The notes under the pieces: generated by a model
The model's input: only the letters and a program-made list of their open reading frames with translations
Told to the model about the DNA's origin: nothing
The model's database searches: none
Origin: JAAUTT01 sp963846585
GTDB lineage: Bacteria > Bacteroidota > Bacteroidia > Bacteroidales > JAAUTT01
Direction: 5' to 3'
Assembly: GCA_963846585.1 (NCBI GenBank)
Contig: CAWJWO010000018.1
Span: forward strand, 558,001-622,000
DNA length: 64,000 bases
Part shown: one piece after another, positions 1 through 8,891 of the stretch
How positions within the stretch are numbered: the first letter of the stretch is position 1
Layout: the number at the start of each line of letters is the position of its first letter
Translations under genes and position numbers: made by a program

Positions 1-2
1 GG

Positions 3-416
3 ATACGGCTTACTATAAAACGCATGAATTATATTTGGCTGGTATTCCTTGTTGGCGGATTAATTATGATTTTATCTTCAAATTTTGTTTATAAGGTCTG
101 GCTAAGGAAAGAATTTATGGAAGTTCCGTTTACATTAACTTTGATTATGGGTATGTATGTTTTATCCAAATCATTCGGTACAGGGTATGTATTTTTTTTA
201 AACGGAATTGGCAAAGTAAAAATTCAATTTTATTTTTCTATAGTAACAGCTATTCTTAATATCCCTCTTTCAATTTTGCTTGCAAAATACTTTCATTTAG
301 GATTGGCAGGTATTGTATTATCTACGTGGACTTGTTCCATTTTTGGCGCAATTATTGGCCCGATTCAATATCATAAAATAATGAATGGCACTGCAAAAGG
401 GATTTGGAATAAGTAA
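3..416 (+). CDS. Wzx-like polysaccharide flippase, C-terminal part
   Basis: The frame is open to the left edge, so only the last ~138 residues are present. They form about four hydrophobic segments with short basic linkers (for example KVWLRKEF and GIGKVKIQF), ending with QYHKIMNGTAKGIWNK. This matches the C-terminal helices of MATE/MviN-type oligosaccharide flippases, which move lipid-linked repeat units across the inner membrane. The position at the head of a glycosyltransferase cluster supports this. A Wzx and a Wzm/Wzt pair in one locus suggests two polymers or composite evolution. The family call is moderately sure, the exact substrate unknown. Confidence 0.7.
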   Translation: MRLTIKRMNYIWLVFLVGGLIMILSSNFVYKVWLRKEFMEVPFTLTLIMGMYVLSKSFGTGYVFFLNGIGKVKIQFYFSIVTAILNIPLSILLAKYFHLGLAGIVLSTWTCSIFGAIIGPIQYHKIMNGTAKGIWNK

Positions 417-599
417 TGAATAGAGCCAGGAGCCAAGAGCCAGGAACCAAGACAATAGAAATAATGACGTGGGACGTGGGACGTGGGACGTGGGACGTGA
501 AAGGACGTGAAAATGGGACGTGAAAAAGGACGTGAAAAAGGACGTGGATGGACATGAAAACCTCATCACTTTTAACCAACAACTAATAACTAATAACTA
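417..599. repeat. Heptamer repeat mosaic (GAGCCAR, GGACGTG, CTAATAA words)
   Basis: Non-coding gap made of consecutive short tandem arrays: GAGCCAG/GAGCCAA near 421-450, GGGACGT and derived AAAGGACGTG units near 470-550, and CTAATAA/CTAATGA near 580-612. The unit is mostly seven bases. The last array runs into the annotated start of the next gene. Confidence 0.85.
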
Positions 600-617
600 A
601 TGACTAATGACTACATT

Positions 618-1907
618 ATGAGAGTATTATGGTTTAGCAATAGTCCTGTTTCAGCCGATAAACTGAAAAAAGTAGGTTTTATGGGAGGATCATGGATAAT
701 TGCCCTTGAAACAAAGATAAAGGAAATACAGGATATAGAATTGGGAATTGTATGCCAGGAAAGAGTAAAAAAAACAGAGATACATCTCATTGAAAATGTA
801 CAGTATTTCATATGCCCGGTAACTTCCGGATTCATAAAACGAAAAATAAAATGGGGAGGAAATTATAAAACTAATGACTCTCAAGCATTGGCATATTATC
901 GTTCAGTTATTGAAGAATTTCGCCCCGATGTAATCCAGGTATTCGGTACTGAAAACAATTACGGATTAATTACAACGATTACAAAAATCCCTACTATTAT
1001 ACATATACAGGGATTTCTCAACATGTGGAACCGCAAATACTTTTCAGGAGTTCCTTTATATGAATATATTTCACTAAAAAACCTGTTTTATTTTATTAAA
1101 GGTGTAAGCGATTATAATTATTACCTTTTTCATAAAATGCTTGAAAAAAGGGAAAAAGTTATTTATGCGAATGCTGCTTATTTTTTAGGCAGGACTGATT
1201 TTGACCGTAGGATAGTTAAAACATATGCTCCTCATGCTAAATATTTTCATGGACAGGAAATGATCCGTAATGATTTTTTTCTAAAATTTTGGGATAAGAA
1301 AAAAACCGATCTTCTGGCAATATCCACTGTAATATTAGGCGCACCATACAAAGGCCTGGATATTGTTTTCGAATCTGCCGGACTGCTTGAGAAAAACGGA
1401 ATTAATTTTCAGTGGAATATCATAGGTACTTCTCCCGATGATGGAATAGTTAAATTAGTAAAGAAAAAATACAAGCGACAATTTTCAAAAAAAGTTATTT
1501 TTCATGGAGGATTACGCGCTCCGGCTATTATTGAATTACTTCTTGATTCTGATATGTATGTTCATCCATCTTACATTGAAAATAGCCCAAATAGCGTTTG
1601 TGAAGCAATGCTCCTTGGAATACCCACTATAGTAGCATCATCAGGAGGCTGTTCATCTATAATGGTTCATAATAAAGAAGGTTTGCTGGTTAATACAGGA
1701 GACCCCTTTGACCTTACCGGAGCTATTCTTGATTTACATGAAAACCCGAAATATGCTAAGGAACTTGGAATAAATGCCAGAAAAAGAGCATTAATCCGCC
1801 ACAATCCTGATAATATTGTAAAGGATCTATTGAATACGTACATAAATATTATTGCTGAAAATGATAAAAAAAGGACGTGGGACGCGTCTTCATGTCTTGG
1901 TTCATGA
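618..1907 (+). CDS. Glycosyltransferase family 4
   Basis: Cytoplasmic GT-B glycosyltransferase expected to add a sugar from a nucleotide donor to the lipid-linked repeat unit. The N-terminus has MRVLWFSNSP and a glycine-rich acceptor region (FMGGSWI); the C-terminal donor domain has the GT4 signature around ENSPNSVCEAMLLGIPTIVA with the two spaced glutamates. The ATG at 618 is preferred to 600 because the first six codons from 600 are just heptamer repeat. The last ~12 codons (after AENDKK) also read into a GGACGTG-type repeat, so the native C-terminus may have been changed by repeat growth. Acceptor and donor cannot be told. Confidence 0.85.
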   Translation: MRVLWFSNSPVSADKLKKVGFMGGSWIIALETKIKEIQDIELGIVCQERVKKTEIHLIENVQYFICPVTSGFIKRKIKWGGNYKTNDSQALAYYRSVIEEFRPDVIQVFGTENNYGLITTITKIPTIIHIQGFLNMWNRKYFSGVPLYEYISLKNLFYFIKGVSDYNYYLFHKMLEKREKVIYANAAYFLGRTDFDRRIVKTYAPHAKYFHGQEMIRNDFFLKFWDKKKTDLLAISTVILGAPYKGLDIVFESAGLLEKNGINFQWNIIGTSPDDGIVKLVKKKYKRQFSKKVIFHGGLRAPAIIELLLDSDMYVHPSYIENSPNSVCEAMLLGIPTIVASSGGCSSIMVHNKEGLLVNTGDPFDLTGAILDLHENPKYAKELGINARKRALIRHNPDNIVKDLLNTYINIIAENDKKRTWDASSCLGS

Positions 1908-1955
1908 TTCCATTTTCATATTTTCAAATTTTCATATTAACTTAATCCCTTTTTT

Positions 1956-2128
1956 ACTTACGACTTACGACTTACGACTTACGACTTACGACTTACGACT
2001 TACGACTTACGACTTACGACTTACGACTTACGACTTACGACTTACGACTTACGACTTACGACTTACGACTTACGACTTACGACTTACGACTTACGACTTA
2101 CGACTTACGACTTACGACTTACGACTTA
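1956..2128. repeat. Tandem ACTTACG heptamer array, about 25 copies
   Basis: The unit ACTTACG is repeated head to tail without visible interruption for about 173 bp between two glycosyltransferase genes, ending about 30 bp before the next ATG. A 7-bp unit reads through all frames and gives an artificial LTTYDLR heptapeptide repeat. Isolated units recur at about 8872 and 26930. Confidence 0.97.
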
Positions 2129-2160
2129 TTAATATATTCTAATATTAAACAATAATTGAC

Positions 2161-3483
2161 ATGGAACCCTCTGTACTACCTAAAGTTCTGATCATTGGCG
2201 ACTCCTTCAGCAATGTGGGAGGCGGAGGGATTACCCTCACAAATTTATTTAAAGGTTGGCCCAAAGACAGGATAGCCATGGCTACTCCACAAATTGCTGA
2301 CAGCGGACTGGACAGCTGTCATTTATATTATCGCCTGGGTTATGATGAAAACAAACGCATGTGGCCTTTATATTATATTCAGCCCAAATATTCTTCCGGA
2401 CCATTTGTTTTCTCGGAAAATCATATCCGCAAAGAGGCCGTTATTACATATAAAGACAAACCATCTAAGTACAACAAGAATTTAAAATTATTAATGCTTC
2501 ACCTGATGCAGTTTACGGGTCTTGCATTTTTGCAGGACAGGCTAAGGGCCACTCCTGCCTTTTTGAAATGGGTACATGAATTTAATCCTGATATTATCTA
2601 CACTCAACTGGCAACTTACGAATTAATTAAATTTAATCTTGAGATAAAACAAAAAACAAATATCCCTTTAGCCATTCATATAATGGATGATTGGCCGGTA
2701 TCTCTGAATAAACCAGGCATATTGTACTACTTTTGGAAGTACAAGCTTGACCATGAATTTCGGAAATTACTTGTCAGGACTAATATTTTTTTAAGTATTT
2801 GCGATGCTATGAGCATGGAATATGAAAAACGATACAATAAACCATTCAAAGCATATCATAATCCAATTGAGGTTGAAAAGTGGCTTCCATATTCCAAACA
2901 AGACTGGAATGTTTCAGGCCCGTTTAAAATTATTTATACAGGCAGGATCGGTACGGCAAATGGGAAAGCTATTGTTGAAATTTCAAAAGTTATAAATAGC
3001 TTGAGATCTGAAGGCAAAAATATTGAACTGGACATTTATTCTACTGATGGGAATAAAGCTAAAGCTAAAAAAATAAAGAAGCTCCGGGGAATCACAATTA
3101 AAAGCCCTGTTCCCCACATTACTATGCCTACCCTTTTGCCACAATACGATTTGGCAGTGTTGCCCCTGGACTTTGACCGTGCCGGGATAAAGTTTGCCCA
3201 GTTTTCGATGCCTACAAAAGCATCGGAATATATGATTTCCGGTACACCGGTGTTGATCTATGCCGACAGGCGAACTGCTCTGGCCAGGTATGCTACTGAA
3301 GAAAATTGGGGTTTTGTAGTCTCCGATAACACCAGCAATGTATTAAAGGAAGCTATAATGAAACTTAGTAATGATTTAACACTTCGTCAGGCATTGGGCC
3401 AAAAAGCAAGGGAAACTTCACTCAAAAATGAAAATGCCGTTACTGTAGTGCAAAATTTCAGGAATACATTATCTTCATTTTAA
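2161..3483 (+). CDS. GT-B glycosyltransferase, GT4-like
   Basis: A 440-residue GT-B protein. The N-terminal domain opens with PKVLIIGDSFSNVGGGGIT, a Rossmann strand followed by a glycine-rich acceptor loop. The C-terminal domain contains FKIIYTGRIG (start of the donor domain) and MPTKASEYMISGTPVLIYA, the donor-binding glutamate region, followed by a helical tail. It starts just downstream of the ACTTACG array and is followed after 20 bp by capE, so it is probably co-transcribed with the L-FucNAc genes. It may be the transferase using that sugar, which is inference from position only. Confidence 0.8.
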   Translation: MEPSVLPKVLIIGDSFSNVGGGGITLTNLFKGWPKDRIAMATPQIADSGLDSCHLYYRLGYDENKRMWPLYYIQPKYSSGPFVFSENHIRKEAVITYKDKPSKYNKNLKLLMLHLMQFTGLAFLQDRLRATPAFLKWVHEFNPDIIYTQLATYELIKFNLEIKQKTNIPLAIHIMDDWPVSLNKPGILYYFWKYKLDHEFRKLLVRTNIFLSICDAMSMEYEKRYNKPFKAYHNPIEVEKWLPYSKQDWNVSGPFKIIYTGRIGTANGKAIVEISKVINSLRSEGKNIELDIYSTDGNKAKAKKIKKLRGITIKSPVPHITMPTLLPQYDLAVLPLDFDRAGIKFAQFSMPTKASEYMISGTPVLIYADRRTALARYATEENWGFVVSDNTSNVLKEAIMKLSNDLTLRQALGQKARETSLKNENAVTVVQNFRNTLSSF

Positions 3484-3503
3484 AATATTAAATTATAACT
3501 GAT

Positions 3504-4517
3504 ATGTTTAAAAACAAAACATTATTAATCACCGGAGGAACGGGGTCCTTTGGAAACGCGGTGCTGAAAAGATTCATCGATTCTGATATTAATGAAATAC
3601 GCATTTTCAGCAGAGATGAGAAAAAACAAGATGATATGCGCCTGCTTTATAAAAACAGCAAGATCAAATATTATATCGGGGACGTCCGTAACAAACAAAG
3701 CGTTGACTATGCCATGGAAGGGGTTGACTACATTTTTCATGCCGCGGCTCTTAAACAGGTGCCATCTTGTGAATTTTTCCCAATGGAAGCAGTTCATACA
3801 AATGTTAATGGTACAGAAAACGTTATCGATTCAGCTATCCGCCATAACGTGAAAAACGTTATTCTCCTCAGTACCGATAAAGCAGTTTATCCAATCAATG
3901 CCATGGGAATGTCAAAGGCAATGGCCGAAAAAGTGCTGAGCGCCAAATCAAGAAACCTGAATGAATTAAATACAATCCTATGTGCTACAAGGTACGGAAA
4001 CGTAATGGGATCAAGAGGTTCCGTTATCCCTCTTTTTGCAAAACAGATTAAAGCGGGGGAACCAATTACAATAACTGACCCTAACATGACCCGTTTCATG
4101 ATGACCCTTGATGACGCCGTGGAATTGGTACTTTATGCCTTTAAAAACGGAAAACAAGGTGATTTATTTGTTCAAAAAGCACCTGCCTGCACTATTGAAG
4201 TATTAGCACAAGCTATGATAGAACTCTATAAATCAACTAGTAAAATTATTATTATAGGTACCCGCCACGGTGAAAAACTTTTTGAAACCCTTGTAAATCG
4301 TGAAGAAATGGTTAAAGCATCCGATCAGGGAGCATATTTTTGTATCCCTTTGGATTCCCGTGATCTTAATTACAGTATGTTTTTTTCAAAGGGGCAAACA
4401 CAGGTCGATATAGCTGAAGATTATACATCCCACAATACATACAGAATGAACGTAGCCGAAACAAAGGAATTGCTTCTTAAGCTTACTGAAATAAAAGAAG
4501 ACCTGAATATTAAATAG
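3504..4517 (+). CDS. capE: UDP-GlcNAc 4,6-dehydratase/5-epimerase (CapE/FnlA/WbjB type)
   Basis: First enzyme of UDP-N-acetyl-L-fucosamine synthesis: it dehydrates UDP-GlcNAc at C4/C6 and epimerises C5. It is a cytoplasmic extended SDR with NAD(P)-binding TGGTGSFG at residues 10-17, STDKA from residue 123 and MGMSK at 134-138. In this subfamily the usual catalytic Tyr of YxxxK is replaced by Met, which is seen here. The length of 337 residues is normal for the family. The two following genes are the next two enzymes of the same pathway, which makes the assignment strong. Confidence 0.93.
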   Translation: MFKNKTLLITGGTGSFGNAVLKRFIDSDINEIRIFSRDEKKQDDMRLLYKNSKIKYYIGDVRNKQSVDYAMEGVDYIFHAAALKQVPSCEFFPMEAVHTNVNGTENVIDSAIRHNVKNVILLSTDKAVYPINAMGMSKAMAEKVLSAKSRNLNELNTILCATRYGNVMGSRGSVIPLFAKQIKAGEPITITDPNMTRFMMTLDDAVELVLYAFKNGKQGDLFVQKAPACTIEVLAQAMIELYKSTSKIIIIGTRHGEKLFETLVNREEMVKASDQGAYFCIPLDSRDLNYSMFFSKGQTQVDIAEDYTSHNTYRMNVAETKELLLKLTEIKEDLNIK

Positions 4518-4598
4518 TTATAAAGTTGTAGAGGTTGTAAAGTTGTATATTGAAATACCAACTAAGCACTATGCACCATGCACTAAAATAAAATATTT

Positions 4599-5741
4599 AT
4601 GGAACGGAAAATTAATGTTGGCATAACCGGGCAAAGCGGGTTCATGGGTACTCATTTGTTTAACTTCCTGTCTCTTAAAAACGATGAAATTAACCTTATT
4701 CATTTTAAGGATGAATATTTTAATGATAAGCAAACCCTGGATAATTTCACAGGACAATGCGATGTTATTGTTCATCTGGCAGCAATGAACCGGCATGGTG
4801 TCCCTAAAGTGATATACGATACCAATATCAGATTGGTTAAACAACTTATAGAATCTTTAGAAGAGAACAAATCCTCCGCTATGGTAATTTTTTCCTCCTC
4901 TACCCAGGAAGAACGCGATAACCCGTATGGAGAATCAAAAAAGGAAGGACGTCAATTACTTGAAAACTGGGCTCTAAAAAACAACGGATCATGTTATGGA
5001 TTTATAATTCCTAATGTTTTTGGCCCTTTTGGCAATCCTTTTTATAATTCTGTTATTGCAACTTTCAGTTACCAGCTTACACATAATGAAACACCGGCTA
5101 TTCAGGTTGATGGTGAACTAAAACTTATTTATATTCAGGAGCTTGTTCAACTATTTTATCAGAAAATAAAAACCTTTAATGATAAAAGGATTGAAACCTT
5201 CATTGTTCCACATACATCTGTCATTAACGTTTCAGGTATACTCGAAAAACTACAGTTCTATAAAACAACATATTTTAATCAGCATATAATACCTTCAATT
5301 ACAGAAGACTTTGACCGTAACCTTTTTAACACTTTCAGGAGTTATATCGATATTGACAGCTATTACCCTGTTAAATATGACAAAAATGAGGACGACAGGG
5401 GGATTTTTGTTGAAATAATGAGGCATAAGCAAGGTGGTCAGGCATCATTTTCAACTACAAAACCAAATGTTACAAGAGGTAATCATTTTCACACACGAAA
5501 AATAGAAAGATTTGCAGTTGTCCATGGAGAAGCCCTGATACAGCTTCGCAGGTACGGAACCGATATAGTTAGTACTTTCAGGCTTTCTGGCAAGGAACCA
5601 TCTTTTGTAGACATGCCTGCCTGGTATACCCATAACCTTATCAACGTTGGAAATGATGACCTTTATACAATTTTTTGGATAAACGAACCATATGATAAGG
5701 CCGATCCTGATACTTATTATGAAGAGGTGGTTATTAAATAG
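4599..5741 (+). CDS. capF: Bifunctional SDR-cupin reductase of the L-FucNAc pathway (CapF/FnlB/WbjC type)
   Basis: Second enzyme of UDP-L-FucNAc synthesis, acting on the CapE product by epimerisation and reduction. The N-terminal SDR domain has GITGQSGFMGTHL (about residues 8-20) and YGESKKEG as the YxxxK site. The C-terminal ~110 residues are a cupin with RGNHFHTRKIERFAV, whose histidines fit the CapF metal-binding cupin, and DMPAWYTHNLINVG. The 380-residue length fits the family. It lies between capE and capG with an 81-bp gap to capE containing ACTATGC-type heptamers. Confidence 0.93.
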   Translation: MERKINVGITGQSGFMGTHLFNFLSLKNDEINLIHFKDEYFNDKQTLDNFTGQCDVIVHLAAMNRHGVPKVIYDTNIRLVKQLIESLEENKSSAMVIFSSSTQEERDNPYGESKKEGRQLLENWALKNNGSCYGFIIPNVFGPFGNPFYNSVIATFSYQLTHNETPAIQVDGELKLIYIQELVQLFYQKIKTFNDKRIETFIVPHTSVINVSGILEKLQFYKTTYFNQHIIPSITEDFDRNLFNTFRSYIDIDSYYPVKYDKNEDDRGIFVEIMRHKQGGQASFSTTKPNVTRGNHFHTRKIERFAVVHGEALIQLRRYGTDIVSTFRLSGKEPSFVDMPAWYTHNLINVGNDDLYTIFWINEPYDKADPDTYYEEVVIK

Positions 5742-5784
5742 TTGCAGATTGAAAGTGATGAGGTGATTATGTTGATAATATCTT

Positions 5785-5828
5785 CTATAAACCTTATAAA
5801 CCTTATAAACCTTATAAACCTTATAAAC
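5785..5828. repeat. Tandem CTTATAAAC nonamer array
   Basis: About five copies of the 9-bp unit CTTATAAAC between capF and capG. The same word occurs at 24063-24095 and, inverted, at 18265-18313. Confidence 0.9.
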
Positions 5829-5852
5829 ATATAAACAAATAAACATATATTA

Positions 5853-6993
5853 ATGAAATCAGCAATAAAAGTACTGACCATAGTTGGTACCCGGCCCGAG
5901 ATTATAAGGTTATCCAGAGTTATGGCTTTGCTGGATCAGTTCCTGAATCAGGTGATAGTTCACACAGGCCAGAATTACGATTATGAATTAAACGAAGTAT
6001 TTTGGAATGATCTTGATTTGCGCAAACCTGACCACTTTCTGAATATTGATACTTCATCCCTTGGAGCTGCAGTTGGTGATATTATGCGTAAAACTGAAGA
6101 AATACTTTTAAGTGAAAAACCGAATGCCTTACTGGTTCTTGGTGATACAAACTCATGCCTTTCAGCATATATGGCTAAAAGGTTGCGTATTCCCATTTTT
6201 CACATGGAAGCAGGAAACAGGAGTTACGATTTTAATGTACCGGAAGAGATAAACAGGCGGGTGATAGATCATCTGGCCGATTTTAACCTTGTATATACCG
6301 AACATGCTCGCCGACATCTTATTTCAGGAAGGCCTGCCACACCGTTTTATTTACCTTACAGGGTCTCCTATGAAAGAGGTATTGGAACATTACTCAGTCA
6401 AGATTGAACATTCGGAAATTCTCAAACAGCTTAACCTTACTACTTCCCAATATTTTGTTGTAAGTGTTCATCGTGAAGAAAATGTCGATAATACCGGAAA
6501 TCTTATCAAAATAGTCAATCTGCTTAACTCCCTTGCCAGGGATTACCAAATACCGGTAATTGTATCCACCCACCCCAGAACCCGTAAGCGTTTAACACAG
6601 CTTAAAGATATCCCGGTCGACCCTCACATTCAGTTTCTCAAACCTTTCGGGTTCGTTGATTATATAAAATTACAGATGAATGCCCTGTGTACTGTTTCTG
6701 ACTCCGGGACTATAAGCGAAGAATCTGCAATATTAGGATTTGCTGCAATTTCATTGAGGCAATCAATGGAACGCCCTGAAGCTATGGATGCCGGTACAAT
6801 TATTCTGACCGGCTTCGATACAAGAACTGTTACAGACTCAGTAAGGCTTGCTATTGAATCCCATTCTGTAGAACCGACAGGACAAATTGCACAGGATTAT
6901 ACTATAACCAATACATCCTGGCGGGTACTTAAACTTATAATGGGCCTGTCCGGGTTGAGCAATCAATGGAATAACATTATTAATAAGGATTAG
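5853..6993 (+). pseudogene. capG: UDP-N-acetylglucosamine 2-epimerase-like CapG/FnlC, frameshifted
   Basis: Third enzyme of UDP-L-FucNAc synthesis (C2 epimerisation), of the WecB family. The first frame carries TIVGTRPEIIRLSRVM, HTGQNYDYELNEVFW, LVLGDTNS and HMEAGNRSYDFNVPEEINRR. The second carries YLTGSPMKEVLE, VSVHREENVDN, STHPRTRKRL and VSDSGTISEESAILG. The two frames join if one G is removed from the GG at 6327-6328, restoring HLISEGLPHRFIYLTG. Otherwise the protein stops after 184 residues. All other motifs are intact, so this is a very recent mutation or a sequencing error rather than an old pseudogene. The repaired length of ~380 is normal. Confidence 0.88.
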
Positions 6994-6996
6994 CGT

Positions 6997-7629
6997 ATGA
7001 ATCTTACTAAATTTTCCAGGGATCCTTCAGGATATTTTTTTCATCATACCAGGAAAAGGTATATAATTATAACCGCTTGGGTTAGTACTCACCTGCTCCG
7101 TATTATGCTTACTTTAAAAAATATACCTCACGGTAAGGGGGTAATTTCATATGGGAAAACATATTTCAACAGATGCCCGTTAAGCCATATAATTTTGGGA
7201 GACAATGTAAAGTTCAGATCTTCATTCAATTCCAATCTTATCGGCCTTAATCATCCTTGTATGATCTCTACCCTTGATCATAATGCGGTTATCGAAATAG
7301 GAAGTGGATGTGGAATTAGCGGAGCCATTATAGGAGCTGCAGAGAAAATTATTCTTGGTAAATATGTCCTGGTTGGTGCAAATACTCTTATTACTGATAC
7401 TGATTGGCATTATATTCACCCTGAGCTTCGCCGTACTGCCGGCAGCCTGACAAAACCTGTTATTATTGAAGATAATGTTTGGCTTGGCATAAATTCTGTA
7501 GTCCTAAAAGGAGTACATATAGGCAAAAATACTGTCATAGCAGCAAATAGTGTTGTTATAAAGGATATACCTGAAAATGTTATTGCCGGGGGTAACCCAT
7601 GCAAAGTAATTAAAAATATAGACCTTTAA
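6997..7629 (+). CDS. Hexapeptide-repeat acyltransferase (left-handed beta-helix)
   Basis: A 210-residue protein of the WbbJ/maltose O-acetyltransferase type, expected to transfer an acetyl or other acyl group from an acyl-CoA to a sugar. From about residue 90 it shows hexapeptide repeats: GSGCGISGAIIGAAEKIILGKYVLVGANTLI is the region at 101-131, followed by DTDWHYIH, which carries the likely catalytic His, and IEDNVWLGINSVVLKGVHIG. It ends with the usual VIAGGNPCKVIK. It starts three bases after capG and ends ten bases before the next gene, so the genes form one operon. Confidence 0.85.
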   Translation: MNLTKFSRDPSGYFFHHTRKRYIIITAWVSTHLLRIMLTLKNIPHGKGVISYGKTYFNRCPLSHIILGDNVKFRSSFNSNLIGLNHPCMISTLDHNAVIEIGSGCGISGAIIGAAEKIILGKYVLVGANTLITDTDWHYIHPELRRTAGSLTKPVIIEDNVWLGINSVVLKGVHIGKNTVIAANSVVIKDIPENVIAGGNPCKVIKNIDL

Positions 7630-7639
7630 ATACGGCAAA

Positions 7640-8743
7640 GTGAAAATCCTTATGATTAATGACAGCCTTATATTAGGAGGACGTGAAAGAAGATTTTTAG
7701 AAACAATTAAGGGACTGGTTTATTTTGGTTACGAAATTGAAGTAGTTATCCTGCGAAATGTTATCGATTACCCAATAATTTACCAGTACGCTAAAAAAGT
7801 ACACGTCCTGGAAAGAAAAATAAAAAAAGACCCCCGTATTTTTTTTAAGCTTTTTAAAATATACAACAATTTTAAACCGGATATAATACACAGCTGGAGT
7901 TCACAAGCATCAATATATTCGTTGCCTTTGGTTATTTTTAAAGGCGCAAAACTTTTGAATGCCATGATTGCTGATTCTACTTGTAAAAAGTACAGCCAGG
8001 ACTGGTTGAGAGCACAATTAACTTATCTGTTCTCCCGCATTATTTTGTCAAATTCCCAAGCGGGCTTAAAAGCTTATGGAGCTGCCGGCCGAAAAAACGC
8101 TTTTGTAATTCATAATGGCTATGATTTTAAACGTTCTGCAAATATTAGCAACCACTCCGGGGTTAAAAATATGTTTGCAATAGATACTCAGCTGGTTGTT
8201 GGCATGATTGCCGGTTTTCAGGTACGGAGAGATTATGCCACATACCTCGAAGCCGCAAAGATTATCTGTGAAAATCGTGATGACGTGACATTTATATGTA
8301 TTGGTGACGGACCAACCGAAGAAGATAGTAAAAAACTTATACCTGTTAATCTGTTAAATTCACGGATAAAATTCCTTGGATTTCAAAAAGAAGTTGAAAG
8401 TATTATATCTATAATGGATGTTAGCGTATTATTGGTAAACACAAATCTTATACAGGAAGGATTATCCAATGCAATTGTTGAAAGTATGGCCCAGGCTAAA
8501 CCTGTAATAGCAACAGATTCGGGAGGATCGCACGAAATTGTTATTGACTGTGTAACCGGATATTTTGTTAAACCATACTCAGTTGACGATTTGATAGAAA
8601 AAACCGAAAAATTGCTAAATAACCCCGGACTTCGTGAAAAAATGGGGAAAAAAGGGTTTGAACAAATTAAACAAAATTTTAGTTTTGATAACATGATTGG
8701 GATGAATGTCAAAATGTACAGCAGAATAATGAAGAAGACATGA
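7640..8743 (+). CDS. Glycosyltransferase family 4
   Basis: A GT-B glycosyltransferase of 367 residues. MKILMINDSLILGGRERR is the first strand with the glycine-rich loop; NSQAGLKAYGA and FVIHNGYDF mark the domain linker; VVGMIAGFQVRRDYATYLEAA opens the donor domain; GLSNAIVESMAQAKPVIATD is the E-x7-E-type donor site. The start is a GTG at 7640, ten bases after the preceding stop, so it is translated in the same operon. The terminal residues run to the beginning of a GGACGTG-type array. Confidence 0.85.
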   Translation: MKILMINDSLILGGRERRFLETIKGLVYFGYEIEVVILRNVIDYPIIYQYAKKVHVLERKIKKDPRIFFKLFKIYNNFKPDIIHSWSSQASIYSLPLVIFKGAKLLNAMIADSTCKKYSQDWLRAQLTYLFSRIILSNSQAGLKAYGAAGRKNAFVIHNGYDFKRSANISNHSGVKNMFAIDTQLVVGMIAGFQVRRDYATYLEAAKIICENRDDVTFICIGDGPTEEDSKKLIPVNLLNSRIKFLGFQKEVESIISIMDVSVLLVNTNLIQEGLSNAIVESMAQAKPVIATDSGGSHEIVIDCVTGYFVKPYSVDDLIEKTEKLLNNPGLREKMGKKGFEQIKQNFSFDNMIGMNVKMYSRIMKKT

Positions 8744-8885
8744 AGAGACGTGAGACGTGGGACATGAGACGTGGGACTTGAGACGTAGGACATGGGACGT
8801 GAAAGGACGTGAAAGGACATGAAAACCTCATCACTTCATCACCTCATCACCTCATCACCTCATCACTTTTTTACTTACGACTAAA
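8744..8885. repeat. Heptamer/octamer repeat mosaic (GAGACGTGGGACATG, CTCATCAC words)
   Basis: Degenerate GRGACRT heptamers at 8750-8815, then CTCATCAC octamers at 8824-8868 and a single ACTTACG unit near 8872. It fills the gap between two glycosyltransferase genes. The same run of words, GGACGTG then CATGAAAACCTCATCAC, occurs at 540-570. Confidence 0.85.
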
Positions 8886-8891
8886 ATACGC

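Noticed and set aside
318..582. Minus-strand ORFs of 76-83 residues over the gap after the flippase
   Set aside because: They consist of translated GGACGTG repeats (HVPRPTSHV) and antisense of a real gene.
1956..2128. CRISPR-like array
   Set aside because: Unit of 7 bp without spacers and no cas genes in the window.
1852..2142. ORF with LTTYDLR heptapeptide repeats
   Set aside because: It is a translation of the ACTTACG DNA array; a 7-bp unit always yields a 7-residue repeat, and there is no other coding sign.
5451..5846. Minus-strand 131-residue ORF
   Set aside because: Antisense of the capF cupin domain with a YKVYKVYKV start derived from the nonamer array.
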